In this document: piece by piece, positions 54,601-61,835 of the stretch
How positions within the stretch are numbered: position 1 is the first letter of the stretch
How the letters are laid out: each line of letters begins with the position of its first letter
NCBI RefSeq assembly: GCF_910578895.1
Contig: NZ_CAJTSC010000007.1
Span: forward strand, 1 to 64,000
Origin: an uncultured Bacteroides sp.
GTDB lineage: Bacteria; Bacteroidota; Bacteroidia; Bacteroidales; Bacteroidaceae
Length of the DNA: 64,000 nt
Direction: 5' to 3'
Translations under genes and position numbers: made by a program
Notes under the pieces: model-generated
What the model saw: the letters and a program-made list of their open reading frames with translations, nothing else
Database searches by the model: none
Told to the model about the DNA's origin: nothing

Positions 54601-54686
54601 GCCACATTCACATCATCCGCCTGCAAACCCGAAAACGGCATTGCAAGCACTCCGCATAGTAAAAACAGTTGCTTCTTTAAACTCAT
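51660..54686 (-). CDS. Large multidomain GH86/agarase-like glycoside hydrolase with discoidin and CBM96-like domains
   Basis: A 1008-aa exported enzyme (signal MSLKKQLFLLCGVLAMPFSGLQA). Order: discoidin domain (about 25-170), a clan GH-A catalytic region (about 185-560) with MYAMHNEPNH (acid/base Glu near 359) and PIVYTETGRW (nucleophile Glu near 478), a second discoidin domain (about 565-690), a linker beta-domain, and a CBM96/DNRLRE-like C-terminus (TDDATVKPGTNDKRNFGKAERMGVE, from about 850). The layout resembles agarase/porphyranase GH86 enzymes, but family assignment needs a search. It is the first gene of the PUL. Confidence 0.72.
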   Translation of the reverse strand: MSLKKQLFLLCGVLAMPFSGLQADDVNVALRKPATASSQQDKFPASNVTDGTVSRKSTWMSAGNARPPHLLDINLERYYDISRIVIYTGIPENEQTEPEKGKAPGFWSMKNFKIQYWDDANWTDLPDTERTENRQDRLEFTFRPALQTFQIRVVSTDGEPVRINEVEVYGKEKKDMPVPVAINGVPETVRQPLDTEIQVTITKDVIGKSMKYVAYNQGYYLPGSNISGWLEYSNVNSLRVWTSLNDYVPQSAVLHDEGLSALDDFEACKAELRNNPEHNRFIRWKTVWENCRKVQFSTNSMVFEYVLKELKRLNIEPVIQINSTDFDGTWSNKWKQWQRFYALAFYAAKTGDVTMYAMHNEPNHRHAGPMKITQYVDAMKIVSDAVCCAVQDVNRLYGKCLKSRFVSPVTAGSNANWWAEVVRNLRTDYRGLPSGRDLLDIFSTHSYNLPAAGYASKVSDIRKIIVENHPLKQPLPIVYTETGRWMNAYLIDKEETMDSPSLFTEWAGEYTNNTLNQGYGMWAFKFANTTSGTYPRGIKSGHHFIWQGKRIVEDAYDNVALGKRTTDLTASRTQAVRTITDGDKTDASMWVSPDTDAEKCLEIDLGRNHVLGGAVVYTGSSYGVYTSPDRVKEFKLQYWDGAVWTDIKETVEKNARYAQSFFLFDAPVATSKVRFVSADKGSIKVREIKLFDAESVQDIPSSYDVSGIQRTGEVVRLFAKGFKDERPLLNTVKSVADNDVDALTCFNPEEMRYYIWLVQRKHFSNNLTLDMKSLGLPAGTRVIAEEVSANAYGEVVWSEEIPESGRLSFELPAQSVMLLTVPIRMNALDTLVATDDATVKPGTNDKRNFGKAERMGVEMNASRINGNQVSYVKFDLSGVDRRKINAALFRIYGNSAAEAPYRFHVYALDNNDWDEHTVNWTNAPNLERKQVRVTDVGNTAHVAGEIAVNRTPGYHQLDVTGLLRNCREREITFVLVREARQLGDDADNGRTCSFHTKEGGNGPQLLVW

Positions 54687-54963
54687 AAGTTATTTCTTTT
54701 ATGGATTAATTTCCTTCTTGAGAGTAGCAAGCCGCGCAGGCGGCTCCGGTTCAGGATTAGAAGATAAAATGCGTTTCATAGTCTTATTCGGATTTCAAAT
54801 GCCTCTGCAAAAGTGTCCGTTTATCCTATGAAGGCATATAACAATCGTTCTTTTATGCAACAAAGTTGTACGCAACGCCTGCAAACAGAACGAGAATGGG
54901 ACTGCACCGGAATGAAGCAGTGAAAGGGGGGCGGCTCCCGTCAACCTACATACACGCACGGCT

Positions 54964-55293
54964 TTTTGTCCCACCCCGTTGGGAAAGTGTTCCCAGCTTG
55001 TTGGGAATGTTTTCCCAACGAAGAGGGAATGCGTTCCCAGCAAGCTGGGAATAAAGTTCCACCAAGCAGAAAACGACTGGCACTCGTATGTTGCTGATAA
55101 TAAACGTTTGAAGGGAATGTTTCGCCAACCTGTTCTTATCCGTTTGTTCTTCACCGGTCCGTTTCCGTTTGTCCGTTTCCGCCTGGCTGTTTGCGCGGTC
55201 TTTCCGGTCGTGTTCCCCGGTGCGGCTGCCGGATTTTAACTCCTGTCACGAAACTTCCTTCCAACTCCCTTCAACTCCTGTAAATGAAAAAGC
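54964..55293 (-). repeat. Dispersed ~340-bp non-coding element, copy 2, with a 4 x 22-bp palindromic array
   Basis: The reverse complement aligns with 22745-23087 over its whole length. The array occupies 54964-55051 (units 54964, 54986, 55008, 55030), each reading TTCCC-N8-GGGAA on the minus strand, with the unit nearest the PUL (54964) losing the last A. In both copies the array end faces the next co-oriented gene: DUF2723 at copy 1, the GH86-like gene at copy 2. It fills most of the 724-bp gap between that gene and the radical SAM gene. The remainder, 54687-54963, has no feature beyond TTGCGTACA-type words. Confidence 0.88.
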
Positions 55294-55350
55294 AGTGTGC
55301 TTACACAGCGAATAATGTACCTTAAATGAAAGTCCCGTCCCTTTATTTCG

Positions 55351-55358
55351 TATCTTTG
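55351..55358 (+). promoter_or_regulatory. Bacteroides -7 box of the radical SAM gene
   Basis: TATCTTTG fits TAnnTTTG and lies 52 bp before ATG 55411. Confidence 0.6.
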
Positions 55359-55410
55359 CCGCATTGAATGACAGTTGACAAACAATCATAACTTATAACT
55401 CGGAACTCAA

Positions 55411-56184
55411 ATGACCATCATCTACCCCTCTCCCATCTTCGGTCCTGTCCGTTCCCGCCGCTTGGGAGTATCTTTGGGAATTAACCTGCTGCCGGCAGAC
55501 GGCAAGGTATGTTCTTTCGACTGCATCTATTGTGAGTGCGGGTTCAATTCCGACCACCGCCCCAAGAAGCCGCTTCCTACGCGTGAAGAGGTGCGCATCG
55601 CGCTGGAAGCCCGTTTGCAGGATATGCAAGCGAATGGTCCCGTGCCCGATGTGCTGACATTTGCGGGAAACGGAGAGCCTACCGCACATCCGCACTTTCC
55701 CGAAATCATAGAAGATACGCTCGCTTTGCGCGACAACTATTTTCCTGCCGCCAAGGTAAGCGTACTAAGCAATTCCACCTTCCTTCACCGGCGCGCCGTG
55801 TTCGAAGCATTGGGCAAGGTGGATAATAACATTTTGAAGCTGGATACGGTGGATGAAGCGTATATCCGTACGCTGGACCGCCCTGCCGGCACGTACTCCG
55901 TAGCTGCCATTATCGAAAGCATGAAAGCTTTCAAAGGCAATTGCATCATTCAGACCATATTCCTGAAAGGTGATTATCAAGGCAAGGATGTGGACAACAC
56001 TACCGATGCCTTTGTGTTGCCGTGGCTGGAAGCGGTCAAGGAGATTTCTCCCCGCCAAGTCATGATTTACACGATTGACCGCGAAACGCCCTGCCGCGAG
56101 TTGCAAAAGGCCGCTCCCGAGGAGTTGGACCGCATTGCGGCGTTGGTAAGGGAAGCAGGGATAGAAGTGAGCGTTTCTTATTGA
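55411..56184 (+). CDS. Radical SAM protein
   Basis: A 257-aa radical SAM enzyme. The Fe-S motif is at residues 31-38 in CSFDCIYC (C-x3-C-x2-C), with the N-terminal IFGPVRSRRLGVSLGINLLP typical of a stand-alone Bacteroidetes family often annotated Fe-S oxidoreductase. GNGEPTAHPHF binds SAM-side residues, and VLSNSTFLH and IQTIFLKGDYQG complete the half-barrel. No auxiliary cluster domain is evident. The substrate is unknown. It has its own promoter and a strong terminator. Confidence 0.9.
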   Translation: MTIIYPSPIFGPVRSRRLGVSLGINLLPADGKVCSFDCIYCECGFNSDHRPKKPLPTREEVRIALEARLQDMQANGPVPDVLTFAGNGEPTAHPHFPEIIEDTLALRDNYFPAAKVSVLSNSTFLHRRAVFEALGKVDNNILKLDTVDEAYIRTLDRPAGTYSVAAIIESMKAFKGNCIIQTIFLKGDYQGKDVDNTTDAFVLPWLEAVKEISPRQVMIYTIDRETPCRELQKAAPEELDRIAALVREAGIEVSVSY

Positions 56185-56236
56185 GAGTGAACCGAGGGGG
56201 TTTCGAAACACTCTCTTTCAAATGCGGGTACTTATA

Positions 56237-56300
56237 AAGAGCGTGGGGGCAAAACCCTGACAGCCGTATTGTCCTGTCAGGGTTTTGCCCCCATGCTCTT
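56237..56300. terminator. Bidirectional terminator between radical SAM and lipocalin-like genes
   Basis: Perfect 19-bp arms (56245-56263 and 56274-56292; GGGGGCAAAACCCTGACAG and complement) extend outward to about 27 bp with one mismatch. It sits 52 bp past the radical SAM stop and before the lipocalin gene end. Confidence 0.75.
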
Positions 56301-56311
56301 CAGTTTGTTTC

Positions 56312-56791
56312 TTATTCCTCGCCTTTATCCGCCTTCGCCTCTTCAACGATTTCGTCAGGAACTTTCTCGCAACGCACATACTTGTTCACATCGCTTTCGT
56401 TGTCCTTGGCGGTCCATACCATCGAACCGCTTTCCAACAGGTCGGTCACGATATATTGGTTGTTCCATTCGCCGTTGCCGAAGTCGTACAATCCGCTGAT
56501 GACATAGCCCAGATAAGGGTCGTTCTTAATCTTGAAACTTCCGGTGATGTAGCGGGCATACATGCTGTCGAACTTCTGGTACATTTCGAAAGTCTGTTCC
56601 TTGCGGTTGAAAGTCACATAGCAGTATGTACCTTCTGCCAGAGGAGCTCCGTTCCACTCGGCAAGTTCCCACGTTCCGTGCAGGTTGGCGGGAGTCACTT
56701 CCAATGTCCGGATTACCGGTTCGTCATCCTCGCAGGATGTAAGGCAGAACAGGAAGGCAAACAGCGCCATTAGTTTGAAAATATTCTTCAT
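56312..56791 (-). CDS. Lipocalin-like lipoprotein
   Basis: A 159-aa lipoprotein (FAFLFCLTSCEDD, Cys about 20). The lipocalin-like signature LHGTWELAEWNGAPL (G-x-W) at about 38-52 starts a single beta-barrel, TYCYVTFNRKEQTFEMYQKF and GSFKIKNDPYLGYVISGLYDFG follow, and the C-terminal tail is acidic (EIVEEAKADKGEE). Ligand unknown. It is the last gene of the leftward S8/LRR operon, 22 bp after DUF1573. Confidence 0.8.
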   Translation of the reverse strand: MKNIFKLMALFAFLFCLTSCEDDEPVIRTLEVTPANLHGTWELAEWNGAPLAEGTYCYVTFNRKEQTFEMYQKFDSMYARYITGSFKIKNDPYLGYVISGLYDFGNGEWNNQYIVTDLLESGSMVWTAKDNESDVNKYVRCEKVPDEIVEEAKADKGEE

Positions 56792-56813
56792 ATCGAATTT
56801 CTTGTTTTTATCG

Positions 56814-57629
56814 TTACTTAATACAGTTTACTTTTACATTCAGTGTCCGGTCCGACGGACGCGCATCCACTCCTTCGATGATGACCGGGAAGGTGAACGA
56901 TTGTCCCATCCCGGCAGGAATTTGTGAGGCGTCTACCGTTACCACGATATCGGCTTCGCTACCCGGCTGTATGACCTCCGGTTCCGTACGGAAAGTTGCG
57001 AACTTCGGAAGAAGAGGTGCCGACAGGCGCAACGGTTTGTCGCCGCTGTTTCCGCATAAAATCCGTTCGGAAGGCTGCTGTCCGGCAGCCACTTCTTGAA
57101 ACTCCATCCGGTTCTGTTTCAGTCTCAACTTTCCCATCGCATGCGGATAGCGTGCCCATTCGTCCGCTCCGGGAATGACGTTTCCTGTCAGCGTCAGGCG
57201 TGCCACGGGATGTTTTTCCGAAGAAGAGAGATAAACGAAGGCGTTCGCGTCTATCGTTCCGGGATGATTTTTCGGATGATAGGTCAGCGTGACGGTCCGC
57301 GTTTCGCCCGGCAGTATTTCTCCGGTACGGACATCTGCCACCGCACAACCGCAAGTGGTCCTTACACGGGTCAGGATGATTGTTTTCTTGCCTACGTTGG
57401 TGCCTGTAAAACGGTACGTCCGCGGGGCGTCATCCTCGGTCAGGGTTCCGACATCCAGTACGGTCTTGTCGAAACGCAACGTCGGTTCCGCCTGCTTTGC
57501 CAACGGCGGATTTACCGGCGAACCGGCTTCCCGCTGCGAACGGGAACGGACATCCTGGGCGTTGACAGCCCGGGATTGTCCTATTCCCGCACAGAATATC
57601 AGTAACTGTATCCAAGTAATCGGTTTCAT
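56814..57629 (-). CDS. DUF1573 (OmpL47/ASH-like) exported protein
   Basis: A 271-aa exported protein with a signal peptide (LLIFCAGIGQSRAVNA). DUF1573 is shown by LRFDKTVLDVGTLTEDDAPRTYRFTGTNVGKKTIILTRVRTTCGCAVADV (about 47-97), including the conserved TTCGCAV motif and the following PGETRTVTLTYHPKNHPGTIDANAFVYLSSSE. A second, degenerate repeat is present in residues 150-265. Such Ig-like proteins often assist folding or attachment of surface proteins. It is 12 bp from the subtilase gene. Confidence 0.88.
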   Translation of the reverse strand: MKPITWIQLLIFCAGIGQSRAVNAQDVRSRSQREAGSPVNPPLAKQAEPTLRFDKTVLDVGTLTEDDAPRTYRFTGTNVGKKTIILTRVRTTCGCAVADVRTGEILPGETRTVTLTYHPKNHPGTIDANAFVYLSSSEKHPVARLTLTGNVIPGADEWARYPHAMGKLRLKQNRMEFQEVAAGQQPSERILCGNSGDKPLRLSAPLLPKFATFRTEPEVIQPGSEADIVVTVDASQIPAGMGQSFTFPVIIEGVDARPSDRTLNVKVNCIK

Positions 57630-57641
57630 TAATCAGTTAAA

Positions 57642-59744
57642 TTACATCCATCCGTTGTCGTTGGCATTCTTACGAACGGTGACAACGATGGTCTGTTCGC
57701 TTCCGTTGCTTGGCTTCACCGTGATGCGGGCGGTTCCGGTTGCTACTCCGGTCACTTTCATCACCGTACCTTCCACCTTCACTTGGGCGATGCTCTCGTC
57801 GGACGACGTGCAAGCGTATGACAGCCCCTCACCTGCCGCAAAGTATACGGCAAGGTTGATGTCCGATGTGCCGCCTTCGGCTACATACACGTTGGGCACT
57901 TTCATATCCGTACCGTTGCCGGCTATCTTATCCAGCAACAGGGCGGCGTTTGCCAGTCCCGTTCCCATTTTGCCGATGTATCTGCTCAGTTCCAACTGGG
58001 CAGGCGTTGCGCCCGGCGAAGTATGGTTGCGGTAGTAGGTCTTCTTCCGGTTGGGGTAGAAGCCGTCCACCGGTTTTACGGAACTTTTCATCAGTTCGAT
58101 AAATTCCGCTGCCTTGAAGTGGCGGCGCAGTTTCACGGCATACGACAGACCCAAAGCGGCAACTCCCGACACGTGCGGGCATGCCATAGACGTACCGTCC
58201 ATATAGCCGTACATCGCAACACCGTCCTTCATCACGGTAGAGAGGATAGAACCCGGATTTTCGATAGGTTCGCTTCCGTCCCAATATTCCACCGTGTTTT
58301 CACCAGTCTTTGCATAATATTCCATATCACCGCCCGGAGCACAGATGTCCGTTTCCACACCGAAATTGGTATAAGATGCCGGCGTGAAGTCGGCAGCCGT
58401 GGAGCTGACGGTGACGCATTTGGAGTATGCACCCGGATAAGCGGGAATGCCTGCATATTCGTTGCCGGCCGCAAAGACGGCAATACCGCCTTCAATCACT
58501 CCGTTGGGCGATCCGGCGTTGTGTATGAAGTAGTCGAGCGCTTCCTTCTCCAGCGGATAGAGCTCTTCCCATTCCTTTTGCGTGGAAGGACCGGGCGTGA
58601 ACCCTTCTACCATATTGGCATCGCCCGAGTTGTAGCCCCAGCTACATTGCAGGATTACCGCACCGTTGTCTGCCGCATACTTGATGGCTTTGGCTTCGGC
58701 ATCGAGCGTAACGCCCATCTGGCCGGCGAATACCTGGCAGCACATGATTTTCACACCGCTGTCCGGCTGTCCGTTGCCACCGGCAATGCCGCATACACCC
58801 AGTCCGTTTCCGTTCATGGCGGCAATCGTACCTGCCACGTGCGTACCGTGTCCGGTGTCTTGAGCCGATGTCCATGTGATGACACCCGTATTCTCCACGA
58901 AGTTATATCCATGCCTGTCACCTTTGTATCCGTTGCCGTCGTTATCTTCGCCGGAACCGAACTCTTCCTTTTCGTTCACCCAGATGTTGGCTTCCAGGTC
59001 GGGATGCGTCAGCATGATTCCCTCATCCAACACGGCTACAATGATGGAAGGGTCGCCTGTACACTTTTCCCATGCTTCGTAGCAACCTACGTCACATCCT
59101 GCCACCGATCCGGTTCCTTTGTTGAGGTCGGCCCCGTTATTTTGGAAGGTAGGATAAGCTCCCGTATTGTTATAGTGCCACTGTTGCACCAATCCCGGGT
59201 CCGAGAAGACTCCGGTTGCACTGCTGCGCGTAGCGGCATGGGCGTTCAATGCCGATTCGTTGACGTATATCCTGCGTGTTTGGGTGCTGTATGCGCGCTT
59301 GATGCGGCTGTTTCCCTGCACTTTGGATATCTCGCCCAACCGGCTGATGCGCCGGGCGGCTTCTTTCAGGTCTGTATTTTCGCTGAATTTCACCAAATAC
59401 CACAGATGCAGCCCGGCAGCGCGCGTGCGTGCTTCATTTGCCGCATCCATAGGGAAGATACGTTCGAAATGGTATCCGCCCAAGATGTCCAGCACTTCGT
59501 CCGTAGAGGGGATGCCCGAACGGGTGGCAACGCCGCCGTTGCTTGCGGCGCGCGTCATCACACGGTCCAGAATGTCCGTCATTTCCGGCTTGAATTTGAT
59601 GATTAATTCGCCTGCAGCGATGTCATCGGGCAATTGCACTTCCGTGTTTTCGCCCGGAACCGGCTGCTGCTCCGCAAACTCACGGTCGGAGCATGCGGTC
59701 AGCGCCCATCCCAACAGGGCTATATATAAGAATTTGTTTCTCAT
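57642..59744 (-). CDS. Subtilisin-like (S8) serine peptidase lipoprotein
   Basis: A 700-aa lipoprotein (LLGWALTACSD, Cys about 18). A propeptide region (about 35-160) precedes the catalytic domain, which has the complete triad: AVLDEGIMLTHPDL (Asp near 237), DTGHGTHVAGT (His near 300) and GTSMACPHVSGVAAL (Ser near 518). The C-terminus (about 615-690) is a Big_2-like Ig fold (YACTSSDESIAQVKVEGTVMKVTGVATGTARITV). It should act at the cell surface or periplasm on unknown proteins. The gene is 31 bp from the BACON-LRR gene and 12 bp from DUF1573. Confidence 0.9.
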   Translation of the reverse strand: MRNKFLYIALLGWALTACSDREFAEQQPVPGENTEVQLPDDIAAGELIIKFKPEMTDILDRVMTRAASNGGVATRSGIPSTDEVLDILGGYHFERIFPMDAANEARTRAAGLHLWYLVKFSENTDLKEAARRISRLGEISKVQGNSRIKRAYSTQTRRIYVNESALNAHAATRSSATGVFSDPGLVQQWHYNNTGAYPTFQNNGADLNKGTGSVAGCDVGCYEAWEKCTGDPSIIVAVLDEGIMLTHPDLEANIWVNEKEEFGSGEDNDGNGYKGDRHGYNFVENTGVITWTSAQDTGHGTHVAGTIAAMNGNGLGVCGIAGGNGQPDSGVKIMCCQVFAGQMGVTLDAEAKAIKYAADNGAVILQCSWGYNSGDANMVEGFTPGPSTQKEWEELYPLEKEALDYFIHNAGSPNGVIEGGIAVFAAGNEYAGIPAYPGAYSKCVTVSSTAADFTPASYTNFGVETDICAPGGDMEYYAKTGENTVEYWDGSEPIENPGSILSTVMKDGVAMYGYMDGTSMACPHVSGVAALGLSYAVKLRRHFKAAEFIELMKSSVKPVDGFYPNRKKTYYRNHTSPGATPAQLELSRYIGKMGTGLANAALLLDKIAGNGTDMKVPNVYVAEGGTSDINLAVYFAAGEGLSYACTSSDESIAQVKVEGTVMKVTGVATGTARITVKPSNGSEQTIVVTVRKNANDNGWM

Positions 59745-59775
59745 TTCTTCTTAATCTGATTATTCTAATTAATGA

Positions 59776-61815
59776 TTACTCTCCATCTGCCGATGAATTG
59801 TTCGCTACATAGCGGCGATAGTACAACGGATAGGCAACACCCTGATCCAGGTCGTGTCCCCAATCCTTATCACCGTAATAGTAGGTGAAGTCGAAGTTTT
59901 CCGAATCTACATTATTGAATCCTACCGCATTTCCGGCTGTATTCATACCGCCTTCCTGTTGCAACAGAATGCTTATCTCCGGACCCCATCCTGCAAAGTA
60001 CGGATGGAACAGTATCCAGTTGGGCAGTTTGCCGGTAAGGAAGTTCAGGTTAATTGCAAAATAGCGTACTCTCGGCAATACACGCAATATTTGTTGTCCG
60101 TGTACTTCTTCTTCGGTCTCTTCCACTACACTCTTGAATATAACTGGCTTGTCGTCGGTCAACAGCCATCTGCATGTATCCCCTACCAGCTTGTCAAGAT
60201 ACTCCGACTTATCGTTGGAGAAGTCCGACTCGTCATAATGCGTTCTTATTCCCTTGCCATCCATATATGCTTCCAGCTCTTCATCCGTAGGCAGTTCGCC
60301 TTCGATGAAGTTGTAGGCAAGCGACAACTCGCGCAGTTCCTCCCACATCAGCAGTTCCATGAAAGCTTCTCTTTGTTCCGCCTGCTTTTTGATGTTGACA
60401 AACAGACCAATCGGATTACCGTTGTATTTATCTCCATCGGTCACCTGTGTCAGGTCCTTAAACGAGTCCGTACGGCGCATACCGTTCAAGGCAAGCGAAG
60501 TCAGGTTCGGGAAATTGTCTTTGTTAACACCGTTTTGATAACCGGCTTCCTTTGTTCCTTTGGTGATATCCGTCAATTTGGCAAAGTTGGTAGCAGCCAG
60601 ACCCAGTGTTTCCAATCCTCTGTAGCTTGTATCAACGGCACCGCCTAACTTATGGAAGTTATCCGGCAGCTTGTTGATACCGTATGAATACAGTACCAGA
60701 TGTTTCAGATACTTCAGCTCGCATATTTCCTCGCCCAGACCGATGATACGGATTTGCGAGTTGGCGTTGCTGCGGATAGAGAACGATTCCAGGTATTTCA
60801 GGTAACGTATCTCTTTGGGCAGTACCTCGCCCTCTTTCATATCAATCATGATAAAACTTACCGAGCGTACGCGGCCTATGGCTTCCGGACCAGGCAAATC
60901 CTCGTCCGTCTCTTCCCACAGTGTCAGGTTTTCCCAGTTCTGCATGTTTTCGCTGGTATTGAAGTTAATCATGCTTTGCACCTTCTCGTTGATGGTGATT
61001 ACAGCGAGCGAGTCGCCGGCACGGTTGTCTTCAATCTTCAGGGCAGGTTTCTGCGTAACGGTCAGCACCACGCGGTTGCCTTCCAGCTCATTGCCTTCAT
61101 CATCTACCAGTTTATCCTTTTCCGGATCTTTCGGAACCAGGTAGATTTTTGCCACGCGGGTGAAAGGCGCCGTGTTCATTTCCCAGCGCACCTGTGCCTT
61201 CGCTGTACGCGGGCGGGCTTTTCTGTCCAAATCCACATCCAGATTGATTGACCTGATATTTGCCAACCAGCCCTCGCGTTCGGATTCGTATTCCACCTTT
61301 TCCTCTTCGGTCATTGTCTCCGCATCGGCAAAAGAATATTCGATGTGGTCGACATCCAATTTGCATGCCACGTTGGTGGATACCACGAGGTCGAAAACAC
61401 GTTTGTTGTAGCTATCCGAACTTGCTATCTCCACATTGGGTTCGTTCAGCAAAATCTGCTTTCCGAATCCGAACTGGGTGATAGTGATAAGTTTCTGTTC
61501 CGCATTGTCCGAAGAGAAACGTATCTGTGCCGTACGCGCCGTATTCTCCAGTGTAGAGTCAATGGCAAGTTGGCAGTCGGCAGCTCCCAATCCGTTGGCG
61601 GGCGATACGGTAATCCAAGCTTTGGATGCACTTGCCACCCAACTGATGTTCGACAGCACGGAGATTTTCTCCACTCCTCCTTCCGGACCGATTGCGATTT
61701 CCTCCTTGTCCGTAAGCAAGCCGCCGGCAACTCCCGCATTGTCGTCATCTTTGCACGAGGTGATGCACCCCGCGCAAAGAGCCAGTACTACTATGACTTT
61801 ATTTAAGTATTTCAT
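59776..61815 (-). CDS. BACON-domain leucine-rich-repeat lipoprotein
   Basis: A 679-aa lipoprotein (LALCAGCITSCKD, Cys about 21). It opens with a BACON-type domain (about 28-115: SWVASASKAWITVSPANGLGAADC...ITQFG), a second beta domain and then irregular leucine-rich repeats from about 350 (YLKYLESFSIRSN, LKYLKHLVLYSYGINKLPDNF, LPRVRYFAINLNFLTGKLPNW). This is a surface recognition layout. It lies between the LRR protein and the subtilase with gaps of 20 and 31 bp, so they share a transcript. No enzyme motif is visible. Confidence 0.82.
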   Translation of the reverse strand: MKYLNKVIVVLALCAGCITSCKDDDNAGVAGGLLTDKEEIAIGPEGGVEKISVLSNISWVASASKAWITVSPANGLGAADCQLAIDSTLENTARTAQIRFSSDNAEQKLITITQFGFGKQILLNEPNVEIASSDSYNKRVFDLVVSTNVACKLDVDHIEYSFADAETMTEEEKVEYESEREGWLANIRSINLDVDLDRKARPRTAKAQVRWEMNTAPFTRVAKIYLVPKDPEKDKLVDDEGNELEGNRVVLTVTQKPALKIEDNRAGDSLAVITINEKVQSMINFNTSENMQNWENLTLWEETDEDLPGPEAIGRVRSVSFIMIDMKEGEVLPKEIRYLKYLESFSIRSNANSQIRIIGLGEEICELKYLKHLVLYSYGINKLPDNFHKLGGAVDTSYRGLETLGLAATNFAKLTDITKGTKEAGYQNGVNKDNFPNLTSLALNGMRRTDSFKDLTQVTDGDKYNGNPIGLFVNIKKQAEQREAFMELLMWEELRELSLAYNFIEGELPTDEELEAYMDGKGIRTHYDESDFSNDKSEYLDKLVGDTCRWLLTDDKPVIFKSVVEETEEEVHGQQILRVLPRVRYFAINLNFLTGKLPNWILFHPYFAGWGPEISILLQQEGGMNTAGNAVGFNNVDSENFDFTYYYGDKDWGHDLDQGVAYPLYYRRYVANNSSADGE

Positions 61816-61835
61816 TAATAGAACTTTTAAGTAAT

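Noticed and set aside
58023..59606. 527-codon plus-strand frame opposite the S8 gene
   Set aside because: Antisense to a subtilase with intact catalytic triad; no family match.
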